A stretch of 64,000 nt of DNA from Halapricum desulfuricans (GTDB lineage Archaea > Halobacteriota > Halobacteria > Halobacteriales > Haloarculaceae): positions 2,713,030 to 2,777,029 of the forward strand of contig NZ_CP064788.1 of NCBI RefSeq assembly GCF_017094525.1, given 5' to 3'. Positions 44,036-52,738 of this stretch are shown here, piece by piece. The notes beneath the pieces were generated by a model that searched no databases, had not been told where the DNA came from, and saw nothing but the letters and a program-made list of their open reading frames with translations. Numbering within the stretch: position 1 is the first letter of the stretch; each line of letters opens with the position of its first letter. A program made the position numbers and the translations under genes.

Positions 44036-44892
44036 ACTTCCGCCTCCTGTTTGTCACGGACCACCGGATAGTGGAACACCGGGCCGTCGGTGCAGACGTA
44101 CAGTTCGTTGATCTGACAGTGGCCACAGAGACCGCGACCACAGTGCATGTTGCGCTCCAGTGAGAGGTAGATATTCTCGTCCGGGACGCCCATCTCGTCC
44201 AGTTCCTGCAGGACGAACGTGTACATCACCGGCGGCCCACAGACCAGCACGTTCGTCGTCTCGACGTCGATGTCGACCTCCGGGATGACGCTCGTGATGA
44301 CGCCCGTCGGGCCGTCCCACTCTTGATCCTGCGGGCACTGATCGACCGTCTCCAGATACGTCATCTCGTCGCCCTCGGCCCATTCCTCTAGTTCGTCCGG
44401 GTAGAGTTGTTCGGCCGGCTCTTTGCAACCGTAAACCGTCGTTAGCTCCCCGAACCGCTCGCGCTCGTCGAGCGTGTAGTTGATCATCGACCGGAGCGGC
44501 GCAAGCCCGATGCCGCCGGCGATGAACAGGATGTCCTCGCCCTCGAACACGTCCGGATCGAATCCGCTTCCGTAGGGGCCCCGGATTCCGACTGTGTCTC
44601 CCGGTTCCATGTTGTGTAGCGCTCTCGTCACGTTACCGACGGCCCGGATCGTCAGCTCGAAGGGCCCGGGTTTGGTCGGCGAGGAGGTGACCGAGAACGG
44701 CGCTTCGCCGACACCCGGAACCAGCAGCTGGACGAACTGGCCGGGCTGGTGACCGAGCTCTTCGCCGTCGGGCAGCTGGATCTCGAAGAGTTTGTCCGCT
44801 CCGGTGAAGGATCTGGTCCTCGTGATGAGGCCGTTGACCGGTTGATACTCGTTCTCGCCGATGTCGAATTTCGCCGTCGTACTACTGCGCAT
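44032..44892 (-). CDS. hydG: Hydrogenase gamma subunit: FAD/NAD(P)-binding reductase
   Basis: The protein is a ferredoxin-NADP reductase-like module. It has an FAD-binding barrel (HQPGQFVQLLVPGVGEAPFS), a NAD(P) domain (FIAGGIGLAPLRSMINY) and a C-terminal 2Fe-2S site, HCGRGLCGHCQINELYVCTD. It moves electrons between NAD(P)H and the hydrogenase. I chose the ATG at 44892 (MRSSTTAKFDIGENEYQP), which overlaps the beta-subunit gene by 11 bases. It corresponds to subunit gamma of sulfhydrogenase or AsrB. Confidence 0.93.
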   Translation of the reverse strand: MRSSTTAKFDIGENEYQPVNGLITRTRSFTGADKLFEIQLPDGEELGHQPGQFVQLLVPGVGEAPFSVTSSPTKPGPFELTIRAVGNVTRALHNMEPGDTVGIRGPYGSGFDPDVFEGEDILFIAGGIGLAPLRSMINYTLDERERFGELTTVYGCKEPAEQLYPDELEEWAEGDEMTYLETVDQCPQDQEWDGPTGVITSVIPEVDIDVETTNVLVCGPPVMYTFVLQELDEMGVPDENIYLSLERNMHCGRGLCGHCQINELYVCTDGPVFHYPVVRDKQEAEV

Positions 44893-45931
44893 GGGCCTGT
44901 GCCTCCTGGTAAAGTTTGTTGTAGACGTCACACGGATCGGCGACGTCGGCGACACATTCGGAGGTGCACCGGCCGCAGCCGATACACGCGATGTCGCCGT
45001 ACCGTTCGTAGATGTACCATCCCTTCCGCATGAACCGATGGCGGTGGCGCTCGGCGACTTCCTCCCGGAAGTTCTCGTCGCCGGCGACCGACGCGAAGTC
45101 CTCCAGCAGGCAGCCGTCCCACCGGCGGGACTCCCGGCCGCTGTTCGTTCCGAGATCGCGGATCATGTCCACGCTGAAACAGTAGCACGTCGGACAGACC
45201 ATGTTGCAGGTGCCACAGGAGAGACACTTCTCGGAGTAGTCCTCCCAGAACGCCATGTTGTCGTAGTTCTCTTCCAGGATCGTCGGCAGCAACGCCGGCG
45301 AGAACTCGAGTTCCCGCTCGAAGAGGTCGGGGACGACCTCCTGCTCGATCCGCTCGACTTCCTGAACCTCCCCGGCCGTGGCCTTCCTGACGTCCGCGGA
45401 ATTGAGGAACTCCTTGCCCTCCAGGGTCCCGATGTTGACGGCGTACGTCTCGCCCAGATCTGTCAACATGAGGTCGTAGCCCGAATCGGTCGTGGCCGTC
45501 CCCATGCTGGCGGCGAAAGCCGTCTCACTGGCGTCCTGCATGTTCACCCCGATGAGCAGCGAGTTCTCGCGCTTTCGCCGGTAGGGTTCGTCCCGGAGCG
45601 TGTCGATGAAGATCTTGTCGAGCTGTTCGATCGCGACGAGGTCGTAGGGGTGGATCCCGACGATGACCTTGCCGTCCGGCTCCGCCTTCGCTCGCCACTC
45701 GAACTCGCCGTTCGCGTCGCGATATTCCAGGATCGTCTCGCGCTGGGGCATGAGATACTTCTTCGGAGACAGCATCGTCACGTCGTACTCGAGCGCGAGA
45801 TCCCCCGCTGAATCGAGGTCGTCGAAGACGTACTTCTCGCCGTCGTCCTGGACGCCGACGACGTCCCGCCGGTCGGACGAGATCTTCTCGTCGATTAACG
45901 CCTCGAACTCCGGTTTATCGATGACTTTCAT
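44882..45931 (-). CDS. hydB: Hydrogenase beta subunit: two 4Fe-4S ferredoxin-like protein
   Basis: At 349 residues it matches the AsrA/HydB group. An N-terminal domain of about 200 residues (PYDLVAIEQLDKIFIDTLRD, SLLIGVNMQDA) leads to two 4Fe-4S motifs, CLSCGTCNMVCPTCYC (about 230) and CIGCGRCTSECVADV (about 315). It relays electrons between the gamma subunit and the delta subunit and may bind polysulfide in related enzymes. I chose the ATG at 45931 (MKVIDKPEFEALIDEK), which overlaps the previous small gene's stop. Confidence 0.93.
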   Translation of the reverse strand: MKVIDKPEFEALIDEKISSDRRDVVGVQDDGEKYVFDDLDSAGDLALEYDVTMLSPKKYLMPQRETILEYRDANGEFEWRAKAEPDGKVIVGIHPYDLVAIEQLDKIFIDTLRDEPYRRKRENSLLIGVNMQDASETAFAASMGTATTDSGYDLMLTDLGETYAVNIGTLEGKEFLNSADVRKATAGEVQEVERIEQEVVPDLFERELEFSPALLPTILEENYDNMAFWEDYSEKCLSCGTCNMVCPTCYCFSVDMIRDLGTNSGRESRRWDGCLLEDFASVAGDENFREEVAERHRHRFMRKGWYIYERYGDIACIGCGRCTSECVADVADPCDVYNKLYQEAQAHAQ

Positions 45932-46140
45932 TGGCCTGTCCCTCCGTCGGGCCGGACGAGACGCGCCGCTCGTCCCGGTTCCCGAACCGTCATGCCGTAT
46001 TCGAGATCGAGGTCGGACGGGACGTCGAGGCCGTCGAACACGGAGTGCCCGCCATGCCATTGCGGGCCGACGGCAGACCGTGGCTCCGACTCGACGTGCC
46101 CGTCGATCAGCGTCTCGAACGCTGTTGCGAGTGTCTTCAT
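45928..46140 (-). CDS. Unrecognised 70-residue protein leading the group 3b-like hydrogenase operon
   Basis: The start is the ATG at 46140 (MKTLATAFETLIDGHVESEP); the stop overlaps hydB by four bases, so it is translated with the operon. The sequence contains QWHGGHSVFDGLDVPSDLD and ends in RAARLVRPDGGTGQ. It has no cysteine and no membrane helix. I do not recognise it. A chaperone or assembly role for the hydrogenase is possible only by position. Confidence 0.7.
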   Translation of the reverse strand: MKTLATAFETLIDGHVESEPRSAVGPQWHGGHSVFDGLDVPSDLDLEYGMTVREPGRAARLVRPDGGTGQ

Positions 46141-46408
46141 GCCATCCATCCGGCCGGCCCTCTCGCCGGCCACCACGCGTACAATCGGGCCCAGAGCGCC
46201 TAACAGCGGTGATGCTTCTCACTTGTTGAAAAATATATAGACGTCAAATTGGTCGCCTCCGAAATCGCTATGCTCGCTTTTCACCGGCATTTTTTGCCTG
46301 TTTTTTCACACGGGTTCGTATCGGTCCTTCACATTCTAACAAATATGTTTTCAGGCGCTGAGAATCCGGATAGGGTTGCTTTAGGAGCAAGACTTAGGTA
46401 AATGCAGG
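46141..46408. promoter_or_regulatory. Shared upstream region of the two hydrogenase operons
   Basis: This 268-bp stretch lies between the divergent starts. On the minus strand CTATATATTTTT (complement of about 46230-46241) is a strong TATA candidate about 90-100 bp from the first gene. On the plus strand, AT-rich DNA around TTCTAACAAATATGTTTTC (about 46334-46352) could serve hoxE. Sharing the region makes joint control by one anaerobic or redox regulator likely, but I see no recognisable operator. Confidence 0.55.
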
Positions 46409-46984
46409 ATGGCATCGCTAGACTCGATCCGACAGTCGGTCCGCGGGTCGGACGCCGACGTGGGCGGCGACGACTCGGGGATCATCCCGGCCGAGGCAGG
46501 CGTCGAAGACGTCTGCGACGAGGAAGTAGACACCGTCCGGTCGCGCGTCGCGCCACACGCGGGCGACGAGGGCGGCATCATTCCGTCGCTGCAGGCGGTT
46601 CAGGACGAGTACGGCTACCTGCCGCGGTTCGCGCTCCAGGTGATCGCCGACGAGTGCGACACGACGATCGCACGCGTGTACGGCACGGCGTCGTTTTACT
46701 CGCAGTTCTACTTCGAGCCGCGCGGCGAACACACGATCAAGGTCTGTACCGGGACGGCCTGTCACGTCAAGGGAGCGGACGACATCTCCGAGAACCTCCA
46801 GGACGAACTGGACGTCGACACCGACGAAGTCACCGACGACGGCCAGTTCACGATCGAACACGTCCGCTGTGTCGGGGCTTGCGGTCTCGCTCCGGTCGTC
46901 GTCGTCGACGACAACGTCCACGGGCCGATCGAACCGGGGAACGGAACCGAAATTCTGGACGAATACACCGACGAGGAGGCCTGA
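46409..46984 (+). CDS. hoxE: HoxE/NuoE-like 2Fe-2S subunit of NAD-linked hydrogenase
   Basis: The 191-residue thioredoxin-like protein holds four cysteines for a 2Fe-2S cluster: VCTGTACHVKG and VRCVGACGLAPV. The helical N-terminal part has GIIPSLQAVQDEYGYLPRFA. It is equivalent to HydC of bifurcating hydrogenases and to NuoE of complex I. It opens the six-gene plus-strand operon; the next gene follows after 2 bp. Confidence 0.93.
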   Translation: MASLDSIRQSVRGSDADVGGDDSGIIPAEAGVEDVCDEEVDTVRSRVAPHAGDEGGIIPSLQAVQDEYGYLPRFALQVIADECDTTIARVYGTASFYSQFYFEPRGEHTIKVCTGTACHVKGADDISENLQDELDVDTDEVTDDGQFTIEHVRCVGACGLAPVVVVDDNVHGPIEPGNGTEILDEYTDEEA

Positions 46985-46986
46985 AC

Positions 46987-48870
46987 ATGTCACAGACGAT
47001 CCAGCGTCCGGCGGATCCGGACACGGTGGATGGCAACGTTCGCGTCGTCGTCTGTCAGGGGACCGGCTGTGTCTCGTCCGGTTCCGACGAGGTCTACGAC
47101 GCGCTCGACGAGGCGATCGACGCGCTCGACGACAGCGAGGACGTCGTCCTCTCCTACGGCGACGGCGACCTCGACGAACTGGGCATTGAGACGAAAAAGA
47201 GCGGCTGTCACGGCTTCTGTGAACTCGGCCCGCTCGTTCGGATCGACCCCATGCACGTCCTGTACACGCAGGTCGGGGTCGAGGACGTCGATGACATCGT
47301 CGAACGGACCGTCAAGAACGGCGAAGTCATCGACGAGCTCTGCTTCGAGGACCCGGACGGCAACCGGCAGAGTCGCACCGACGACATCTCCTTTTACACC
47401 GAGCAGAACCGGCTCGCGCTGGGCAACTGCGGGGACATCGATCCGGAAAGCGTCGAGGAGTACCGGCTCCGCGACGGCTACGACGCCCTCGAGAAAGCGC
47501 TCACGGGGATGGACCCCCAAGACGTCTACGAGGAAGTCGAGGAGTCGGGGCTGCGCGGTCGCGGCGGCGGCGGCTTCCCGACCGGGACCAAATGGAAGTT
47601 CGCCAACGACGCCGACGCCGACGAGAAGTACGTCATCGCCAACTGCGACGAGGGCGACCCCGGCGCGTTCATGGACCGCTGTCTCGTTGAGGGCGATCCC
47701 CACCGAGTCATCGAGGGGATGGCCATCGCCGGCTACGCGACGGGTGCAAACCAGGGCTACATCTACATCCGCGCCGAGTACCCCCTCGCGATCGAACGGA
47801 TCGAGCAGGCGATCGACACTGCCTACGACGAGGGGTACCTCGGCGAGGACATCTTCGGCACCGGCTTCGACTTCGACTTCGGGATCGAGAAGGGGGCCGG
47901 GGCCTTCGTCTGTGGCGAGGAGACGGCCCTGATGGCCTCGATCGAGGGACAGGCCGGCCGACCCACGCCGCGCCCGCCCTACCCCGCTCAGTCCGGCCTC
48001 AACGACCAGCCGACGACGATCAACAACGTCGAGACGCTGAGCAACGTCCCGCTGATCATCGACAACGGCGCCGAGTGGTTCCGCCAGTACGGCACTGAGG
48101 ACAGCGCCGGGACCAAGACCTTCGCGGTCTCCGGGGACGTCTCTGCGACGGGACTGATGGAGATCCCGATGGGGCTGACTCTCGAGGAGATCATCGAGGT
48201 CGCCGGCGGCATGGAGGGCGACTCGGAGTTCAAGGCCGTCCAGATCGGCGGCCCCTCCGGCGGCTGTCTCGCCGAGAAGCACCTCGACATGCCGGTCACC
48301 TTCGACTCCCTGCAGGAGGAGGGCGCGATGCTCGGTTCCGGCGGGCTAGTCGTGATGGACGACGAGACCTGTATGGTCGACGTCGCCCGGTTCTTCCTGG
48401 ATTTCACGCAGGACGAGTCCTGCGGGAAGTGTCCGACCTGTCGGATCGGGACCAAGAAGATGCTCGATATCCTCGAGCGGATCACGAACGGCGAGGGCGA
48501 GCCGGGAGACATCGAACGGCTGCGTGACCTCGGGGAGACGATCACCGAGGGATCGCTGTGCGGGCTCGGACAGACGGCTCCGAACCCGGTGTTGAGCACG
48601 CTCGAACACTTCGAGGAGGAGTACGAGGCGCACATCTACGACGACGAGTGTCCGGCCGGCGAGTGCGAGCTCGGCGACGGGAGCCACGCCGGGACGTACA
48701 AGATCGCCGCGGCGGAGTGTGTCGGCTGCCAGCAGTGTCTGAGCGCCTGTCCGGTCGACGCCATCGACGGCGAACAGGGCGAGACCCACGAGATCGACCC
48801 CGAGACGTGTATCGGCTGCGGGCAGTGTGTCGAGGCGTGTCCGATCGACGCCATCAGCGAGCGGGTGTGA
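46987..48870 (+). CDS. hoxF: HoxF/HydB-like NADH-binding flavoprotein with C-terminal ferredoxin domain
   Basis: Domains in order: a thioredoxin-like 2Fe-2S domain (VVCQGTGCVSSG near 23, GCHGFCELGP near 76); a NADH/FMN domain (GRGGGGFPTGTKWKF near 190, CDEGDPGAFMDR); an SLBB region; a 4Fe-4S site (CGKCPTCRIGTKKM near 478); and two C-terminal 4Fe-4S motifs (CVGCQQCLSACPVDAI near 577 and CIGCGQCVEACPIDAI near 607). This layout and the 627-residue length match the HydB/HndC subunit of electron-bifurcating enzymes more than simple HoxF. I chose the ATG at 46987. It carries NADH oxidation or reduction for the complex. Confidence 0.93.
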   Translation: MSQTIQRPADPDTVDGNVRVVVCQGTGCVSSGSDEVYDALDEAIDALDDSEDVVLSYGDGDLDELGIETKKSGCHGFCELGPLVRIDPMHVLYTQVGVEDVDDIVERTVKNGEVIDELCFEDPDGNRQSRTDDISFYTEQNRLALGNCGDIDPESVEEYRLRDGYDALEKALTGMDPQDVYEEVEESGLRGRGGGGFPTGTKWKFANDADADEKYVIANCDEGDPGAFMDRCLVEGDPHRVIEGMAIAGYATGANQGYIYIRAEYPLAIERIEQAIDTAYDEGYLGEDIFGTGFDFDFGIEKGAGAFVCGEETALMASIEGQAGRPTPRPPYPAQSGLNDQPTTINNVETLSNVPLIIDNGAEWFRQYGTEDSAGTKTFAVSGDVSATGLMEIPMGLTLEEIIEVAGGMEGDSEFKAVQIGGPSGGCLAEKHLDMPVTFDSLQEEGAMLGSGGLVVMDDETCMVDVARFFLDFTQDESCGKCPTCRIGTKKMLDILERITNGEGEPGDIERLRDLGETITEGSLCGLGQTAPNPVLSTLEHFEEEYEAHIYDDECPAGECELGDGSHAGTYKIAAAECVGCQQCLSACPVDAIDGEQGETHEIDPETCIGCGQCVEACPIDAISERV

Positions 48871-48874
48871 TAGC

Positions 48875-50752
48875 ATGAGCAAGGCAACACAGAGCGAGGC
48901 CGAACCCGGCGTCGCTCTCGAGATCAACGGTCAGGAGGTACAGGCGCGCGAAGGACAGACGATACTCGAAGCGGCCCGGGACGCGGGTATCGAGATCCCG
49001 ACCCTCTGTGAGCACGAACCGCTCACCAACGTCGGTGGCTGCCGGATGTGTCTCGTCGAGATCGACGGCAAGCGCACCGAGACCGCCTGTACGACGACCG
49101 TCCAGGACGGCATGGAGATCGAGGTCGACACCGACGACCTGTGGGACCATCGCCGGACGATTCTGGAGCTGATGTTCTCCGAGCAGAACCACTACTGCAT
49201 GTACTGCGAGATGGAGGGCGACTGCGAGCTCGAGGACCTGTTCAACGAGGCCGGACTGGACGCCTGCGACTATCCCCTCGAGTACAACGACGTCGAGGTC
49301 GACACCTCCCACGAGCACATCACGCTCGATCTCGATCGGTGTGTCCTCTGTGGCCGCTGTGTCCGGACCTGCGACGAGATCGTCGGCAACGACACGCTGA
49401 CGTTCAAGGACCGCGGTCTGGAGACCGAGATCGTCGCCGACGACGGCGTCGCGCTCGGGGACTCGTCCTGCATTTCCTGCGGTGCGTGCGCGCAGGCGTG
49501 TCCGACGGGGGCGATCTACACCAGCCAGAGCGCCTATCGCGGCCGCGAGGAGGACTGTGACGTCGTCACGACGACCTGCACGGAGTGTAGCCTCGGCTGC
49601 GAACTCGAGGTGTACACGAACTCCGGTCGGATCGTCAAGATCGAGGGCGTCGAGGACGGTCCGGACGGCGGCCAGCTCTGTGAGATGGGGCGGTTCGGAC
49701 TGTTCGGCGACCGACGCGAGCGCGTCGACACGACGTCAATCCGCGGCGAGGGGACGGTCGAGGTCAAGGACGCACTCGATCGAACGCGCGAGTTGCTCGC
49801 CGGAGCCGAGACGGTCGACGCCGTCGCCTCGGACCGGTTGCCGACCGAGGTCGTCGAAGCGTTCGCCGACTCGATGGACGCCTACGACGCCGCCGTCGAG
49901 ATCCCCGGGGCGCAGCGAGCGGCCGACGAGCGCCGGATCGCCGAGCGGGTCGCCCCCATGTTCAACAAACACGCCGGCAATCTCCGGGCGCGGGGGCCCG
50001 AAGCGGTGCTCGAGGCCGAAGCCGTCGCCGTGTTCGACACGAGCATCGTCGATACGCACCCGGTGGCCGCGTCGTACGTCCGCCGGGCGGCCAAGGACGG
50101 CGCGACGCTCATCAGCGTCGACTCGGACGAGGACCGCTTCGGCGCGAAGTCCGACGCGTCGATCGAGTCGGGGACGGGACTGAGCCGCCTCACGGAGGAC
50201 GCGTTCGAAGTCGTCGACGAGGACGCCTCCGCGCTTGCGGACTCGGACACGGAGACGCTGATCAACGCCGTGCCGGCCCTCGAAGACGGCGCGGAGAGTT
50301 TCATCGTCCTCGGCCCGGAAGTCGAGGAGGAGGACACGCTCATCAACGCCTACGCGCTGGCCGGGATGACCGACAGCAGAGTCCTCAGTCTGCCCGACCG
50401 AGTCAACGCCTTCGAGAACGGCGTCGGGACCGACGACCTGCACGAGGATCCCGACGTGGCCTATCTCTTCGCCGGCGACGACCGCGACGACGATCTCGAT
50501 CGGATGCTCGAGGTCGCCCGCAAGGCCGACACGGTGATCGTTCAGGCGACTCGCGAGTCGATCCTGACGAAGGCCGCCGACGTCGTCGTCCCGGCGCTGG
50601 ACTGGTTCGAGCGCACCGGGACGATCACCGACGCGAGCGGGACCGACCGCGAACTCGCGCGCGTGCTCAAACCGCGCGTCGCGGTCGACTCCGACCGCGA
50701 GGTGCTCGCGACGCTTGCCGACACTGCCGAACGAGCGGAGGTGGAACAATGA
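48875..50752 (+). CDS. hoxU: HoxU/HydA-like iron-sulfur subunit with NuoG-like C-terminal domain
   Basis: Iron-sulfur sites in order: plant-type 2Fe-2S (CEHEPLTNVGGCRMC near 44); a His-Cys 4Fe-4S (HYCMYCEMEGDCELE near 105); two ferredoxin sites (CVLCGRCVRTC near 156, CISCGACAQACPTGA near 198); and a further 4Fe-4S at CTECSLGCELEVY near 234. Residues 260-625 resemble the molybdopterin-oxidoreductase fold of NuoG, here probably without cofactor. Ordinary HoxU is about 240 residues, so this 625-residue form is extended. I chose the ATG at 48875. Its end overlaps hoxY. Confidence 0.9.
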   Translation: MSKATQSEAEPGVALEINGQEVQAREGQTILEAARDAGIEIPTLCEHEPLTNVGGCRMCLVEIDGKRTETACTTTVQDGMEIEVDTDDLWDHRRTILELMFSEQNHYCMYCEMEGDCELEDLFNEAGLDACDYPLEYNDVEVDTSHEHITLDLDRCVLCGRCVRTCDEIVGNDTLTFKDRGLETEIVADDGVALGDSSCISCGACAQACPTGAIYTSQSAYRGREEDCDVVTTTCTECSLGCELEVYTNSGRIVKIEGVEDGPDGGQLCEMGRFGLFGDRRERVDTTSIRGEGTVEVKDALDRTRELLAGAETVDAVASDRLPTEVVEAFADSMDAYDAAVEIPGAQRAADERRIAERVAPMFNKHAGNLRARGPEAVLEAEAVAVFDTSIVDTHPVAASYVRRAAKDGATLISVDSDEDRFGAKSDASIESGTGLSRLTEDAFEVVDEDASALADSDTETLINAVPALEDGAESFIVLGPEVEEEDTLINAYALAGMTDSRVLSLPDRVNAFENGVGTDDLHEDPDVAYLFAGDDRDDDLDRMLEVARKADTVIVQATRESILTKAADVVVPALDWFERTGTITDASGTDRELARVLKPRVAVDSDREVLATLADTAERAEVEQ

Positions 50753-51315
50753 GCAAGACGGAACCGCCACAGCAGGACGACCGGGCGACCGTCGCGACCG
50801 TATGTCTCGGCGGCTGTTCGGGCTGTCACATGGAGTTTCTGAACATCGACCACGACCTGGTCGACCTGCTCGAGGACGTCAAGATCGAGGCGAGCCACAT
50901 GATCGTCGACGAGAAGGGCGTCCCCGAGGCCGACATCGGCATCGCGGAGGGCGTCGTCACCAACGAGGAGAACGTCGAGGTCGCTGAGGAGCTACGCGAG
51001 AACTGCGATACGGTCGTCGCGTGGGGGGACTGCGCGGCCCTGCGCGGGATTATGTCCCTGCGCAACGACGACGATCCCGACGAGATGATCGACGAGGTCT
51101 ATCTGGACAAGGCCGACGAACACAGCGAGAGCCCGCGCGACGACGTGCCGGTGCCGGCGCTGCTTGAGGACGCCCGGCCGCTCGACGAGTACATCGACGT
51201 CGACGTCTACATTCCGGGCTGTCCCCCGGACGCCGAGGTGATGGCCCACGGTATCGAAGCGCTGCTCGAGGGCGAACGACCGGAGATCGTCGACGAAAAA
51301 CTCCAGTACGACTAA
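50749..51315 (+). CDS. hoxY: [NiFe] hydrogenase small subunit HoxY
   Basis: The 188-residue protein has one proximal 4Fe-4S cluster with ligands in VCLGGCSGCHMEFL, VAWGDCAALRGI and YIPGCPPDAEV. The short length, without extra clusters, is normal for HoxY in group 3d-type enzymes. It starts with a 4-bp overlap to hoxU and ends 2 bp before hoxH. Confidence 0.93.
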   Translation: MSKTEPPQQDDRATVATVCLGGCSGCHMEFLNIDHDLVDLLEDVKIEASHMIVDEKGVPEADIGIAEGVVTNEENVEVAEELRENCDTVVAWGDCAALRGIMSLRNDDDPDEMIDEVYLDKADEHSESPRDDVPVPALLEDARPLDEYIDVDVYIPGCPPDAEVMAHGIEALLEGERPEIVDEKLQYD

Positions 51316-51317
51316 CA

Positions 51318-52736
51318 ATGAGCAAGAAGCAAGTCATCGATCCGGTCACGCGGGTCGAAGGACACGGCAAGATCACGATCGAATTGGACGACGACGGCGA
51401 GGTCGAGGACACGCAGTTCCACGTCACGGAGTTCCGCGGGTTCGAGGAGTTCGTCGAGGGCCGCCCCGTCTGGGAGATGCCCGAGATCACAGCCCGAATC
51501 TGCGGGATCTGCCCGGTCAGCCACCAGCTGGCCGCGGCGAAGGCCGTCGACGAAATCGCCGGCGTCGAAATACCCGAGGGTGCGAAGAAGCTGCGGGAAC
51601 TGCTGCACATGGGGCAGGTCCTGCAGAGCCACGCGCTGAGTTTCTTCTATCTGTCCAGCCCGGACCTGGTGCTGGGCTACGACGCCGACCCCGAGAAGCG
51701 CAACATCGAGGGCGTCTTAGAGGAGAACCCCCAGCTGGCCGAGCGCGGGATCGACCTGCGGAAGTTCGGCCAAGACGTCATCGCGGCACTCGGTGACAAG
51801 AAGGTCCACCCCGACTTCGCGATCGGCGGCGGCGTCACCAACACGCTGGATCCCGAGGACGGCGAGCGATTGCGCGAACAGTCCGAGGAACTGGACACCT
51901 ACGTCCGCGAGACGATCGACCTCCTGCAGGAGATCTTCGCGGAGATGGACGACGACACGCTTGATTACGCCACCTACGAGACCGGGTACATGGGCCTGGT
52001 CAACGACGAGGGCGGTCTTGAGCACTACGACGGCGACATCCGGCTCGTCGACGAGGACGGCGACCTGCTTGAGGAGATCGACGACTCCGCGTACGCCGAC
52101 ATCATCGGCGAGCGCTCCAAGGAGTGGAGCTATCTCAAGTTCCCCTACTACAAGGAGCGCGGGTTCGAGGACGGCCAGTACCGCGTCGGCCCGCTGGGGC
52201 GGCTCAACGCCGTCGACCAGTTGTCCACGCCACAGGCCCAGGCGGAATTCGAGCGCTACATGGACGCCGCCGACGGGGCCGTCCACGAGCGCTCGACGTA
52301 CTACCACTGGGCGCGGCTCATCGAGATCCTCTACTGCATCGAGCGCATCCGCGAGTTGCTCGAGAACGACGCCGTCTACGAGGGCGTGCCGAACGTCCCG
52401 ACCAAGCCCGAGAATAACAACGGCGTCGGCGTCATCGAGGCCCCGCGGGGCACGCTCATCCACGAGTACGACGTCGACGACGACGGGAAGGTCACGAACG
52501 CCGACTTCATCGTCGCGACGACTCACAACAACGGGGCGATGAACAAAGGGGTCCGGACGGCCGCCGAGACGTTCGTCGACGGCCCCGAGATCCCCGAGGG
52601 GACGCTCAACAAGATGGAGAGCGTCATCCGGTGTTACGACCCCTGTCTGTCGTGTTCGACGCACGCCATCGGTGACATGCCCCTGGAAGTGACGATCGAA
52701 CGGGACGGCGAGGTCCTCGACGAGGTCTCCCGATAG
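51318..52736 (+). CDS. hoxH: [NiFe] hydrogenase large subunit HoxH
   Basis: The Ni-Fe ligand cysteines are in ARICGICPVSHQ (L1) and DPCLSCSTH (L2). RVEGHGKITIEL at the start and EAPRGTLIHEYDVDDDGK near 375 support the family. The tail after the L2 histidine is 23 residues (AIGDMPLEV...), which the protease encoded next should remove. It is 472 residues long. It carries H2 production or oxidation in the cytoplasm with hoxEFUY. Confidence 0.95.
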   Translation: MSKKQVIDPVTRVEGHGKITIELDDDGEVEDTQFHVTEFRGFEEFVEGRPVWEMPEITARICGICPVSHQLAAAKAVDEIAGVEIPEGAKKLRELLHMGQVLQSHALSFFYLSSPDLVLGYDADPEKRNIEGVLEENPQLAERGIDLRKFGQDVIAALGDKKVHPDFAIGGGVTNTLDPEDGERLREQSEELDTYVRETIDLLQEIFAEMDDDTLDYATYETGYMGLVNDEGGLEHYDGDIRLVDEDGDLLEEIDDSAYADIIGERSKEWSYLKFPYYKERGFEDGQYRVGPLGRLNAVDQLSTPQAQAEFERYMDAADGAVHERSTYYHWARLIEILYCIERIRELLENDAVYEGVPNVPTKPENNNGVGVIEAPRGTLIHEYDVDDDGKVTNADFIVATTHNNGAMNKGVRTAAETFVDGPEIPEGTLNKMESVIRCYDPCLSCSTHAIGDMPLEVTIERDGEVLDEVSR

Positions 52737-52738
52737 CC

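Noticed and set aside
46990-48282. 430-residue minus-strand frame inside hoxF
   Set aside because: Antisense to a gene with NADH, FMN and iron-sulfur motifs.
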